From Phyto melanocephala (Eukaryota > Arthropoda > Insecta > Diptera > Rhinophoridae), in contig OW799233.1 of NCBI GenBank assembly GCA_941918925.1, forward strand, positions 111,349,833 through 111,413,832: a stretch of 64,000 nucleotides of DNA, in the 5' to 3' direction. The first letter of the stretch is position 1. Each line of letters starts with the position of its first letter. Below the pieces are notes generated by a model. It was not told the origin of the DNA, ran no database searches, and was given only the letters and a program-made list of their open reading frames with translations. The position numbers were made by a program, and so were the translations under genes. Below are positions 44,625 through 57,414 of the stretch, piece after piece.

Positions 44625-45101
44625 GAATGTACATACGAGAACTTTGTCGAATGTTACCGAACACCACTATGTTACTATAAATAGCCGAACAACACAGCTT
44701 ACATAATCAGTATAACAATAGAGCTTGTAAAGTGTGTATCAAAGTGAGTTTGATAATAAAAGTCTATAACCACAAGTGTAATAAGTAAAGTGATATAAAA
44801 ACAATATCTGTGTGTATTTAAATAAATAAAGTGCTCTTAATTTTATAAGTAATTTCAAGTGCTTTTAATTGCAACAAAAGAACTCAAAGTATATTTAAAG
44901 GAAATAATCCAACGTTTATAAAAGGTATAAACGTAACAATATTTATGTACGTGTTCTGCCGGCATTAAGACATAAGCAATCGCTCGTGTGGTCGGAGAGT
45001 TACGCTAAAGTTTGAAAAAATTTTTCAATACTAAAATTTTTTGCTACGCGCACTACATTTCTATGGAAATTCCCATATACTTACTATTGCTGTAGAGTGT
45101 A

Positions 45102-45220
45102 ACTGCCGTATTCATAAGAAATAGTTAAGGTGTATTTTAGGCTTATTCGACAAATTACTCTACAACATCTGTCAAATAAGCCCTTAATAAACCTAAAATA
45201 TTTTTTATGAATACAGCAGT
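45102..45220. mobile_element. Foldback MITE, copy 2
   Basis: actgccgtattcataagaa...ttttaggcttattcgacaaa pairs with tgtcaaataagccc...cctaaaatattttttatgaa-tacagcagt. Same family as 4,988-5,104. Confidence 0.75.
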
Positions 45221-48200
45221 AAGTATGTAATAGGCTTTTGTTATCTATTTATTTGAATAAAAATAAAAATTCGTTGGTTTTTTATTTATGTTTTTATAAA
45301 CATTTTTATTATTTATTTTTTGTTTTTTTATTTGTTTATAATTTATAATACTTTTTCTTCCATTGTTTGTTGTTTTTTCCTTAGATTAAATTAGAAGTAA
45401 TTTATCAATATATTTAATATAATTTGTTTGTTTTTACTGTTGTTTTCTTATTACTCTTTTTATTAATAACTGAGAGTTATATTTTTTTTTTGTTTTCGAA
45501 AATTAAAAAAATATTTAAATTAGTACATAAAATTTACAAAAATTACTTTATTTTATGCTTTAGATTTATCTGTTTTGTATTTTGTTTTGTTTTGTCATAT
45601 TTATATTCCCTTAAATTTGTATTTCATATTTTTTTTTTGTTATAATTAATTTTAATATTTAATTTACTAAAAATATTCATGTTGTGTATTTACAATGTTT
45701 AATCACTTGTGCCTTGGGTGCTTAGATTAGACAACTTCTAAGTATGGGAGAAAGGATAGGGGAATTTGTTGTTTATTTTTGTTTTATTTATTTCTATTTA
45801 TTTAAATGAATTTGGATATTGTTTTTTTTTTTTTTTGGGGTAGTCAAGGAAAGAATGAGCAATTTAATGAATTTTTTGTTTGCATGATTTTGTACAAATT
45901 TTCTACGATGATTTTGGAGTTCCTTTGTTTATAAAAACACAAATTGAAAATCAGGACGGACGTTTCTAACAATTTTCAAAATCAATTTATTTTAATTTTT
46001 TTTTTGCTTCTTTCGTAATTATTGTATAAAGGATTTGGTTTAATTTAAGTTTTTAGCATTGAAAAAAGCATAGAATAAAAAGCTCATTTTTTTCTAATAT
46101 TTTAGTGATATTATTAAGAAATTAAATTTGTTTTTTTTTTTTTTGTTATAAACATTTTTATTTAACCTTATAGTTTCATTGGTTTTACTAAATATTTAAT
46201 ATTTTTTTGTTTTCAATTAAATTAAAAAGAATAGTTTAAAAACTTAATTTATTAAAAAAAAATTTATATAAAATTAAATTAAAAATTAAAATTAAATTAC
46301 TAAAATGACTAAATAAAACCTATCACTTTTTATACATACATGCTTAAACTTACAAACAAAAAAAAATATTTTTTTTAAAGTATTTTTGTGTGCTTATTTT
46401 TTATATGTGTAAAATAAATAATTTAATAATCTAAATCGTAATGCATAAATATCGATATAAATGTTGAAATCTCTTAAAAACAATTATTACAAATTTGTTG
46501 ACCTATTTTTGATTTAAAACAGATTTTTAACTTTATTTAAAAAACAGTTTAAAAGATTTTTTTTATCAGTGTACATTGAAATAATTTCAAAATCAAGAAA
46601 AAAACAATTTTGGTTGTTTAAATGTGTAGGGCAAACATAAACATAATGGGTGCTTTTTTTGAAGATTTTAAATAATATACAAGATAAAAAAAAATTTATT
46701 ATATCTTCGTGCCAGTTTGGTTTTGGTTCACTTGTTTTTAAAGTTGTCTAAAAGTGCTAGTTTCTTTCAAATGAATTAAGGACTTAATAACCCAAAGGTC
46801 GTAAATTAAGCAATTATGGAGACCAATTGCCTCGATAATTCCAAGAAATAACATCATCGAAATATACTGTTTCTTTAACCGCTTACCTAGCGCATACCTA
46901 CTTAAAAAAGCGCTTCTAGAAGACATGATTTTTATAGGCAATGTCCAACTTTGTAGGCCTCTTTTTTGCAATTAATAAGCGCTAATTCCATTCCTACCAG
47001 AACTAGCTAAATCATGCCTTTCTCTTACGCACTGCTGAAATAGGTAATAGCAGGTAAGAGAGGAAAAAAAGTCTGAACTGCTTACAAAATTTGAAACAAA
47101 TTTTTTGTTGGGTATACACAATTAAAATAGCCATAATAAAAATAGAACTATATTATACAAATGGCCCTATTTATATTAAAATTATAATTTTTATTAAAAG
47201 TTTTATTAACGAATAATTAAACTATTTTTTGTTCTACGCACTTTGTAAAAGAGAATTTTAAATAATAATAAACTTTACACATTTCTTTTCAATTTGAGCA
47301 TTCCCATTAAAAGTATTGAGCAGTAGAAATTTGCCAGCACTATTAAACAGTGACTGTTTAGTGGTGTCTGCAAAATCTTTTGTGGATTTTTCTAATTTAA
47401 AATAAGGAAATTCTGTTTGTTGAAATGAAAGTCAAAGAATAGTGTTAGAACAGCGACCTTTAGTATAATTCCAGCCCCTTGATTGAAGTCACTTGACTTT
47501 TGTTCTTGTACCAGCTGAATATTATAAAGCAAATGGGTACTTGTTGCTTGCAATGCCGTATCGACTTATTTAAATCCTTCAGAATTAGATTTGTGCTCGA
47601 CTCGTTATTTAGTTCATTGTAGTTAATTTTTTTCCACGAATCCCTATTAAATTACAATGTGGTTCGTGAAAGAACTGAACTAGGTTCTGTTGGCAAAGCT
47701 GCAATTAAAGTAACCGTTTGACCCAACTCAACGTAATATCATTTAAGTCCATTATTATAAGTTGCCAATAGGTACAGTTGGGATATTATTGGAGAGAAAA
47801 CTAGCTTTTCGTTGTTTTAACTTAAAAGTTGAAAAAAATTAAAGGTGGCATTTTTACAAAATATAGCAACTTATTTGAGATTAATAAGTTTTAGTTTTCA
47901 GCGCCAATATTTAAAATTTTTTAGTAAAAGTTTAATATTTTTTACACATTATACAAAGTTACCTTATACTAACATTAGCTTTATTGGCTTTAGAAATGAC
48001 ACTTGGTAGTATGCATAATGCGAATGTAATTTATGATTAATCGTATTATTACCGTAGCTCGGGTGATGCATGAGCACGGCAATCTTCCTGAGCTCGACTA
48101 TAATTTTAGAATAAAATTTTCTTAGTTTTAAAGAATTCTTCTGGCGTTACGGTTCATGATATTACAAATCAGCAGACAAAATCTGTCGCATACACAATGC

Positions 48201-48429
48201 GTGTTACTGTTGATTAAAAAGGTATCGTAACTTTCCGTGAGGTAGAAATTTATAGAAAATAGAGAGAACCTACTCCATTAGACATATTGTTAAAGAGAAA
48301 AAGAGACAACACTACGATTTTACTAACAAAAACACACATTTTAATGATACTGTAAGGAAGCTGTTGAGTAAAACACTACAAATCTACTAACTGAACCATA
48401 AGTTTACTTATAAAAAAAGCCAACCTAAA
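45221..48429. other. Non-coding stretch, T-rich then more complex
   Basis: 45,240-46,740 is extremely T-rich on the plus strand. It could include distal 3' UTR of Ptp99A, which points this way, but nothing proves it. 46,740-48,420 is more complex, with only short frames (for example 46,738-46,971, -) that show no domain. No repeats with clear ends found. Confidence 0.4.
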
Positions 48430-48748
48430 GGCTATAATACACGGCATGTGTTTTACATCTGACTTTAAAATTTGTGAGACATATGTATGTAAATCTACAT
48501 ATCTGTCAAAATTATACTTTTACAGGCAACCGTCGCTGACTGCTTTGCAGCAGCAGAGATTTCTGCTAACGGCTGATGTCACATGTTTTGACAAAAGAAA
48601 ATAGAGCGCGCTTTAATTAAAATTTTGTCAGATGTCTTAACACATGTTTTTTTACAGAAGTAATGTTTTAAAGGTAACACACGACCTGTTCGTATTTTTC
48701 AGTGTGGAATTTTTCAAGTCAGATGTAAAAAGCATGCCGAGTAATAGC
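48430..48748. mobile_element. TIR MITE, about 319 bp
   Basis: ggctataatacacggcatgt-gttttacatctgactt on the left matches the inverse of the right end (agtcagatgtaaaaagcatg-ccgagtaatagc). Non-coding. Confidence 0.7.
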
Positions 48749-49094
48749 TGCTTAAATAAGAGCAAAAGTTATTAAGAGTTGCCAGTTCTGACAACCGTTT
48801 AACACTTTAATATCATTTGGAAAACATTAACGTTAAAAAAGCAACCGATAACCTTTTTTTATGTACAGATTAGACGAGGAGGATTTTAAAGAGGATTTGT
48901 CGATATTAGCTAAAAGTTTGATGATATTTTTTAAATTTTATTAATTTGAATATAAGAACGCGTCGGTTTAATTATTTTTCAATTTAATAAAAATTAAATT
49001 ATTAAAATATGTACTTATTTTGTGTTCTCTTTGGAAAAAACATCTGCTATCTTAGAGGGCTATGTGTTTTATTTTAATAATTTGCGTTCCTTAA

Positions 49095-49252
49095 GCTCAA
49101 ATTAGACGTGACATACCCATAACCATATAAAACAGCTGATTGTTCCAAACTTATGGGCAACAATGCTTTTGATTATAGGTGACTTGCCATAACGTTATAG
49201 AATTTTTGTTTATGGCTATGGCATTATAGTTATGTCACGTCTAATTTGAGCA
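49095..49252. mobile_element. TIR MITE, about 158 bp
   Basis: gctcaaattagacgtgacat at the left and its inverse at the right, with partly palindromic interior (ccataacc/ggctatgg). It lies about 20 bp from another MITE. Confidence 0.75.
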
Positions 49253-49272
49253 TTAAAGACAAAAAATATTGT

Positions 49273-49401
49273 CCAGGGGCTCAATTTTCATTCTGTGAAC
49301 TAAAAAAGTTTTTGCATAGCAAAGGGTATGATAGCACCATATGATATTAGACACAAAAACTTTTCATTTCATAGTTTCATAGAACGAGAATTGATACCCT
49401 G
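49273..49401. mobile_element. Palindromic MITE, copy 3
   Basis: aggggctcaattttcattct and atagaacgagaattgatacc are diverged inverted arms; the loop has aagggtatgatagcaccata. Same family as 17,871-17,998. Confidence 0.75.
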
Positions 49402-50480
49402 TTCGCACGGTATAAAATTAGCGGTTAATTGCTGCTCCTCCAAAACAGTTGTTAAATTTTGTTCAATCTTTTTTGTGTTAATCTTTAAAACGCTAAATAT
49501 GTATTATGATATTTGTTAATTTCTTTTTCCATTGTAAACAATGAAAACTTCGCATTATCAAAAGAGTGTACCAAATTTTAGGTTGTACTTTTTTATAAAA
49601 AAAAAACACCAAAAACAATTAAAAAAAACTATAATTTGTTCCATTTGGCAACTATGGCTAAAACGATTTAAATAATCAAGCAGCACTTTTGATATGCTAT
49701 ATATTGAGTTTAGTTTGCTGTTATTTACCGATGCATGCAACTAAAATTGTAGCAATTTTTTAAAATTATTTTTCAAAATTGATGATTCTGTTTATGCAGT
49801 TTTTTTTATTTGGATTACCTTTGTACAGTAAAATTTTAGTAGAAAAGTGCGAATTAGAAAAACAGAAGACAATTGCGAGTACATGTAATTTTGTAGCAAT
49901 TTCCATTACCATTGCTAGCAATTTTAGTTGCATTAATGGACACAGACTTTTTTCAAACTTGTTTGCGGTTATCAATTTGCTTTTGTTCGAAATATATAAT
50001 GTCAACAAAGGCAATAGTTAATTTTTAGTTTGTATTCAAGCACTTACATTTAACCCGCTTGTTTGAACCAAAATTGTTATTTCTTGTTTTAAATCATTTA
50101 CCAACAACATACAGTTTATTTGTTATGGCTGCAAACAGTTTTGTTAAAATAATGTTAGTATTTTGTTAAATTATTGTTATACATACATACATATTAACTA
50201 CATTAATTTTGTGATAAAAAAATGCCATCTTTTCTTGTCGTTACATTTCTTTAAAATAGATGATTTTGTGATAAATTCTTACTGTTTTTGTTTTTTTTTT
50301 GTTGGTGCTAGTCTACAAATTTCACATTTTATAAAATGTAAAGTGTGTGCATAAGATCTCATTTGTTTGTTTTGTATTGTTTTTCCATAATTTGTTTAAT
50401 TTTTTAATTTTTTTTTTCGGATTTGAGATTAGTCTATATATATATAATGTATACATATTTTTTTATGCATATTTATAATT
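49402..50480. other. Probable 3' UTR side of Ptp99A
   Basis: AT-rich sequence directly downstream of the Ptp99A stop codon. Short frames on both strands look random. UTR status is inferred from position. Confidence 0.45.
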
Positions 50481-53400
50481 TTAACCTACGATATCTAAGC
50501 TTTGAGCATCAGTAACTGTGTTTGTGGTGTTTGTCGTTGGAGTGGTTAGATTGTTAAATGAAGCACCAGTATTTACGGTATGAACGGCAGGATTTATGGA
50601 AGCCGAAGAGGTGGTGCAGGAGGAGGTAGTAGAACAAGATGTTGAAGAGTATGATTTATTAAAATCATTATTAGCCATTGGCAGGGGAGGTGAGAAGGAA
50701 CGTGGTGGTGCACAATTGTGTAAACCAATTGGATAATCAGCAATTGAATCGATTGGATTATGATCAACAATATGAAGAGCCGTTGGTGGTGGCATAGACG
50801 TAGACATTGTTGAGTTTGTTGTTGAGCCATTAGTGAATGCCGCCGGTGGTGGTGGAGGTGTATAAGAAGTTATATCACAATTGTCGCCATTTAGTTGTTG
50901 GGGATGTTGTTGTTCAAGTTGATTTTCATTTTGGCCATAATGTTGCACATATTGTTGTTGATTTAAAAGAGCCAACATTTGTTGTTGTTGACACATTGAA
51001 GTGTTGACCGTTGTTGGAGTTGGTGTGATAGGTGCATTTGGTATTGGTGGTGGTGGTGGTAGTGGTGATGGAGGCAAAGCAATATTATTAAAAGTTGAGT
51101 TGTTTAGAGTAGTAGAAGGAGATGTTGTTAAATCCCCATTACCAGTGTTAGTAGCATTAGAGGAGGTATTAGAAGAATCATTAAAATTTATATTAGTATT
51201 ATTTTCATTATTAGCTAAAGTATTATTAATATGATTGCTATAAATAATGTTATTACAATTAGGATGTGTTGTAGTTGTTGTAATATTTTGTTTGTTTTTA
51301 GGATTATTATGATTAATATTATTATGGCCAATATTATTATCTAATGCCGATGTTAATGATGAATTTTGATTATTATGATTTATAAGGGATGAAGAAGATG
51401 ATGACGATGATGATGAGTTTAGTGACGTTGTACAATTTGATGATGCTAAATTTTGTAATTGTGAAGAAAGAGGATGTGGTGTTTGTGGGGATATTGGATT
51501 TTGTTGTAATGAATTTGTGGCTTGTGTTGTTGTGGCTGATGCTGCTGTTGTAGCAGTAATATTTGCTATTGTTGTATTATTTTGTGCTACTGTTTGAGCA
51601 GCTAATTGTTGTGATGCTGTATTATTTTGTATATCATGATTCATATTCAAATTGACATTTAAATTTTGACATTGATTTTGATTATTACTGCTGATACGTT
51701 TGATCATATCATGATTATGTTTATTTAAGAGCATTTCATTACCGTTACTGCAGATTTTACTGTATAGATCCGGTGTCGCAGTTGTAACATCTTCGATTTC
51801 CGTTTTAATGGCAGTACGTTTCAATAACTGCAAATTACGTGGCAGCAAAGCGAGTATATTATAGATTAAGCGTATATCTTCACTAGACGTCCAAACACCG
51901 GGACGTTTATTGTGATATAATTTGGCATATTGATAGATATTAGCCATTTGACAGTATTCCATCTCAATCGCCAGCGAAGAAATGGCACAAAACGTACAGG
52001 CTTGAGCACCACCATATCTACAGGCAAAAAAGTGTTGAATAAATTTTAAATTAAAATTTAAAAAAAAAATTTAATGTTTTTTACTATAATAACCATCATA
52101 TTCATTATAAAATGTTGTTTTTACCAAAAGATTATAAAACAAAATTTGTTTCATAAGCTTGTGACTAGCTTAAAACTGTTCGTATCCAACGCGTTAAAAT
52201 GCCTCCTGCTTTGTAAATAACTTTACCTTATCTTTAAAATATTTCCAATTGAAATTTAACAAGTAAGAGCACTATATTCGGCTGTGCCGAATCTTTTATA
52301 CCCACCACCAATTTTGTGTACATTTAAAGCACAATATTTATTATTTTGTTAATCGCTCTGGAATTATCTCTTTATAATAAAATATGTATCACTTTCTTTG
52401 TAGAGGGTGGCTAAATTTTAAGGGCCCATGTTGAAGGTGAACTACACCTAGTCTTTAAATTAATTTTCTGCACTTCACTTGACATTTCTCAATATCAAAC
52501 TTACTGAATTTGATCCGTAAAAAGATACGCAAATGAGCAACGCTTTAAAGTTATTCAGGTTTTTTATAAAAATGGGCGTTCAATTCAAAATGCATTTTGT
52601 GCACTTCGTAATTCTTTTGATCAACATAATCGTTCAAATTCGTCCACAATCGGAAGAATTGTAAAAAATATTTAAATTTCTGCAAAACAGGTCTGTATAA
52701 AATGTTAAAAAATCTGTGAATGCCTTCTTAGTTCGTTGAATTGGATCCATTGCTGTTTTTTGCGATAGTGTGGCAAAAGAGCAGTCAACCTCAACTCATC
52801 ATCATGCCCAACAATTGAGCATCAACATTGTCATTGAAAATTTAGACCATCAAATAGAGGAGTGGCGCTAAGAATGGGGGGCCATTTGGCCGATATTTTG
52901 TTAAATACATAATTGAACCATACAAATATTATCATTATAAAAAGAAATGATAATAATTTCTTAAATAATTTGTGTTTTATTTAAATTCAACATCGGCCCT
53001 TAAAATTTAATCACCCTTCATAGCTTCGATATGCTACTAAAATGCTATTGTAAATGTAGTCTTTCAATGAAAGTCGGCGTTAAAGTAGGCGTGTCAATAA
53101 AGTTTCTGCTAATAAATACAACTTAGATATTTCAATATAGTCCTTTATTTTCCCAAAAACTTTGTCAATAGAGAAATTACATGAATTTAAGATAAACCGT
53201 TATATGGGAGGTGGGCGTAAAAGTGGGCGTGGCACCTTAGTTTTTTGGCACAAAAATGACATTGCCTAGGGGGATATATTTAGCAAATTTTATGATCATA
53301 ACTCTAATTTTGGCGGTTTTATGAGCTTTTAAATTTCATTAACGGTAGATAACGTGAAAGTGGGCATTATAGTAGGCGTGTCAAAGTTGTTTTTGCTAAT

Positions 53401-56400
53401 GAGTACAACCTAGATGTTTCCATACATTCCTTTTTTATTCCAAAATCTATATTAATAGAGAAATTATATGAATTTTGGGTAAACCGTTATATGGGAGGTG
53501 GGCGTAAAAGTGGGCGTGGCAAATTTATTTTCCGTTACAAAAAAGCCTTTCACCAATAAGCAAAGTGTGCAAAATTTCAGAGTCATACATCCAATTTTGT
53601 TGCTTTTATGACGTTTTTGTTTTTAAATATACCGAAAAAACACTGTGCGGTATAAATTTTCGTACATTTTGATCGATTACTCCTTTCCTAATCCATAGAT
53701 TTAGATAATTTTCGAGGAAAAATATTGTTTTTACTCAGGAAATATATATAGTTTATGAGTGTACGTTAATGCGTTTGGACACAATTCCATTTTATTCGAT
53801 GTTCGAAGGACACGGTTTTTTCGACCTACTCTTGCTTTTCGAGCTATAACTCTCTTCCTAATATTCCGATTTAGCCCATTTTCAATACCAAACAAACCTT
53901 GTCTATAAGAAAGATTGTGGTAAAATTTGAGCCCCCTAACTTTTTCGGTGCGACCTCTATCGTGCTTTCAACAGACGGACAGACGGACGGACATAGCTAG
54001 ATCGTCATCAAATCAAACCCTGATTCAGAATATATATATTTTATGGGGTCTAAAATGGATATTTCGATGTGTTACAAACGGAATGACAAAATGAATATAC
54101 CCCCACCATTTTTTTTGTGGCGGGTATAAAAAAATTGTTTATTTAAAGTTGTTTAAAGAATGGGGGACTGATTCCTTTGCAAATGTTTACTTATCTTATC
54201 AAAGGATAAAATATGTATATACAGGGTGTTAAAATAAGACGTTTTATGATCAATAGCTCGTCATTTCAACAGTTGACATGATGCAACCTGCAACTACCTG
54301 AGAGTTGAAAAGTAAAAATTATTAACAAATAAAGCGGTAGCGTGTCCAAAAATGCAAAAAGTATCCGACAGCTAAGTCCCCTCCATACCATAAAATATTT
54401 GTTGCAAAACTTTTTCAAATTCCCTTTTAAAAAAGTAAGACTCGGATTTTTTTTTCAAACCCTCATATAGCTAACTTCTTAGCGAATGAGAAGAACAAAA
54501 GATAATTGCATATAAAACATTGTACCTTTTTTAATTCTTCTTTCCTCTTTCAACAACAAACTTAAAAGTTTTGCAACAAATGTTCCTTAACCACGTACAG
54601 ACGTTAATCGCTCAATCAACTTAACTATTCATAAGATTTCAAAGAATATACGTTATGAGAACGGACATGAATATTAAAGGAGTTATAAACGGAATGACAT
54701 TGCTATGCATCCACATGCTATGACACCACAGGTGAAGGTTATATAAATGGAACGATAAACAAAGCATTAAAATTATTGAAATTCACTAGAAATATAGCAA
54801 GACAGATCAATAAGTTACTCGTAATTTATCCGACTTAACAACTTTTATTAATAATATGTCTGGATCTGTCAAACTTATTATTTTATTTCTATTCTACAAT
54901 AAATAACTCGCAGTTTCAGTCTGTTTTAAACATTTTGAAAAATAAAAAACCAAGACTAGAAAGTAAAAACTTTCTTAAAGTTCTTAAAAACTATGAAAAT
55001 TAAAGAAAAAATTATGTGACATATGCCGACTATTTCCTGGAAATATGACTTAAAATTTTGCTTTCATTTTCCAAGTATTTTAAATACACACTAACAAATT
55101 ATTCGCAATTAACTTACCTATCCACTACAACAATTGGTCCATTACGATAATCACTGCTGCGTTCATGAACATCAACAATGAAATCATAAATGCTGCTGGG
55201 ATTCGACATTTCCGGCCAACTGGGACAATGTAACATTTTTACGCTAAGCTCATAATCGTCCTGTATAGATTGTATGACAAAATCTCGACTTACATAGTCG
55301 GACTTATTAGTTTTACTCAAAAATTTCACACGATAATAATCACTCTCAATCGGTGATGTATCATCGGGCCAGAATTGGGCAAAATTCTGAAAAAGAAGGA
55401 AACAAATTTAATTTTACAAGAAGAAGATAAAATATGGCTACTAAGCAATTTTATAAGACATACAATTTCATCCAATGATGATAGCAAGACAATAGTCTGA
55501 GCGTTGTGATCCCAAACCATTTGCCAAAAATCCTTGACAGTATGTGCCATAGGATGTTGTGTGACAATAAAATCACGCAGTCTTCTAAATCCATGTAACC
55601 AAGAGGCATTAATATAATCACTGCCCTCTTCGCCCGGTTTGGGTGTTAAATGTACCCGACTACCTTCTATGGGGAATATAGCACCACGATTCTTAATCGA
55701 GTTTACTTGCTTCATGGCCGAAGCAATGTGTATGTCTTTGGTCTGGAATTGTATGATATTACGATACTGCTGCTCCAAATAGGGAGTACAATTTTTCAAT
55801 TCCTCAATTTGTTCTGCCCTTAAATTAGTTTCACTCGATGCTATGGCCTCGACCAGGGCATCATGTATGAAAATGTATTGCTCCTCGGTTTGTACCAAGA
55901 AATTACGTTGTATACGTATGTGACGCAGGAAACCAAAAACATTAACCACACCCTTCTGTTGGATTTGCTTGAGCATGGCGTCTAAGACAATGTAAGTGCC
56001 CGTGCGGCCAACACCAGCACTACAGTGTACAACAATTGGACCGGCATCGGGAGGATTAGCGGCTGAGGATTTTTTAACGAAATTCAAAACTGGCAAAGGA
56101 TGATCGGGAGTCCCATGATCAGGCCAATTGGTGTAGTGATATTGATATACAATTTTCTCGACACACTGTTTCTTCTTTTTGAGCTTTTGTTAAAATAAAT
56201 TAAGAAAAAATATTAAAATTTTTTGTATTGCTCTTGAAATTTGTAAAAAAAATGTTTTTACCTTCAAATGTTTAATTTGGAACGTCCTAACGGTATACAT
56301 GGCCATAACCTCTTCTTCGACTAGTTTCACTTGTATGACACCGTAGGTCTCCACACCTTCCTTTGGCCAATACATATCACATTTGCGTCGTCCACGTTCC

Positions 56401-56960
56401 ACTAAATTCGTTATCATGATTATAATGGAAACACGCTGTTCCCAAATCATACGCCAGAAACAATCAAACGTATCCGGCAATGGACCCTGGGTGCCAACAA
56501 AAGCCCGAGACTTTTGATAACCATCTATAAAGTTGGCATTAATATAATCCAAATTCTTTTTCTGGCCAGGGGTGGGATGTAAATGGACACGACTGTGATC
56601 ATCTATAAAATATTTTATTATTAAATTCGAATTGATTTTTTTGTATGTTTAGTTGTTTTCTTCAACTTACAAGCTGTTATATTTAAATAGCGATTTTTTC
56701 TTTTGTTCTCCGGATGCTGTGAGTGCTCACAGGGTAGATCATCGCTGACACATTCATTTTGTATGGCCTCATATTCTCGACTAAAACCAATATCGCCATC
56801 TGCGTGCAATGAGGCTACATGTTTGGCAAACTCGTTAACGGGTACAGCGGCTCGAATTTCTCCCCCAATTTCAACTGGGACCTCCCAATCCACTTGTGGG
56901 ACATTGGGGTGATGTGGTGGATCATCTAGATAGTAGTAGGCAGCATGGAAGCACTTCCTG
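50481..56960 (-). CDS. Ptp99A: Receptor tyrosine phosphatase Ptp99A, 3' five exons (5' partial)
   Basis: Neuronal receptor-type phosphatase of the PTPRG/PTPRZ (R5) group. Exons: 56,671-56,960; 56,262-56,602; 55,464-56,183; 55,118-55,386; 50,481-52,017 (stop), GT-AG with matching phases. The first visible exon is juxtamembrane and runs into D1 (KNRYLNITA joins YDHSRVHL). D1 has YINANFIDGY, the WPDHGTP loop and an intact P-loop HCSAGVGRTG (about 55,999-56,028), so it should be active. D2 has WPEM instead of WPD and VDRYGGAQAC where HCSAGVGRTG belongs (Cys to Asp, Arg to Gln), hence is catalytically dead, as in R5 relatives. After LYSKICSNGN comes a tail of about 400 residues rich in Asn, Ser, Thr and Gln with PPSPLPPPPPIP proline runs. 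The 3.1-kb last intron holds a DINE-1-like copy. The ectodomain and membrane exons are not in view. Confidence 0.95.
52256..54132 (-). mobile_element. Composite DINE-1-like element (copy I) with mariner, in Ptp99A intron
   Basis: The plus strand begins aacaagtaagagcactatat-tcggctgtgccgaat and ends ccatttttttgtggcgggtata. Between 53,021 and 54,132 it mirrors 34,350-35,450 block for block (gtgggcgtggc, gttatatgggaggtgggcg, gacggacggacatagctaga). A mariner sits at 52,404-53,020. Confidence 0.88.
52404..53020 (+). mobile_element. Mariner-family element, internally deleted
   Basis: TIRs gctaaattttaagggcc and inverse of gattaaattttaagggcc, with TA at 52,402-03 and 53,021-22. The plus strand encodes FKVIQVFYKNGRSIQNAF and NRSNSSTIGRIVKNI (N-terminal DNA-binding part), then after deletions SVAKEQSTST and a GGPFGRY end. 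Not functional. Confidence 0.85.
54590..54750 (-). mobile_element. DINE-1-like 5' fragment
   Basis: Minus-strand order: ccttcacctgtggtgtca, tgtcattccgtttataact, ttcatgtccg, agtt/cataacgtatattc. Only the 5' end is left. The neighbouring 54,133-54,589 has a lone cagggtgttaaaataagac end that may be a further mariner terminus, without a visible partner. Confidence 0.6.
54751..55117. other. Ptp99A last intron, unassigned part
   Basis: AT-rich intron sequence ending at the GTAAGT donor of the 55,118-55,386 exon on the minus strand. Confidence 0.7.
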
Positions 56961-57410
56961 CTGAAAATAAATGCCGTAAAGAAAATTGTAAATAAATTGT
57001 GTATAGATTTGGAACCATACAAAATAATAATATGTAACTTCAGTCTGGTAAAAAAAGTGGTCTGAGTCGTTAAAGTCAGGAAAACACATTTAAAATTTAT
57101 ATAAGACATTAGAAACTCGTAATTTTTAACGAAAATTACAAAAATCAAGTTTTATATAAATGAAAGTTAATGGAAAAATTATTTTTTATAATTTTGGCTC
57201 ATGTTCGAAAAATTCGAAGTTAAGTTCGAAAATTTTCGAATTATGTTAAAAGTTAACTTAAGAGTTATTTTTACCAAATATGTCAAAAACGGTGTTTGAA
57301 TTTCTTTATTTAGACAAAAAAAAGTCATTTTAACAACTCTGCATATTTATAAAATTTTCTTTCCGTTTTTTTTTTTTGTAGATGGAAGAAATCTTGAAAC
57401 TTACCCTTAT
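56961..57410. other. Ptp99A intron, proximal part
   Basis: Begins with the acceptor of the 56,671-56,960 exon. No further exon recognised upstream through 64,000, so the rest of the window is probably this long intron. Confidence 0.6.
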
Positions 57411-57414
57411 TTAA

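Noticed and set aside
46738..46971. 77-codon minus-strand frame
   Set aside because: No recognisable domain or neighbouring signals.
50594..51234. Frames of 77-78 codons on both strands
   Set aside because: Shadows of the Ptp99A low-complexity tail.
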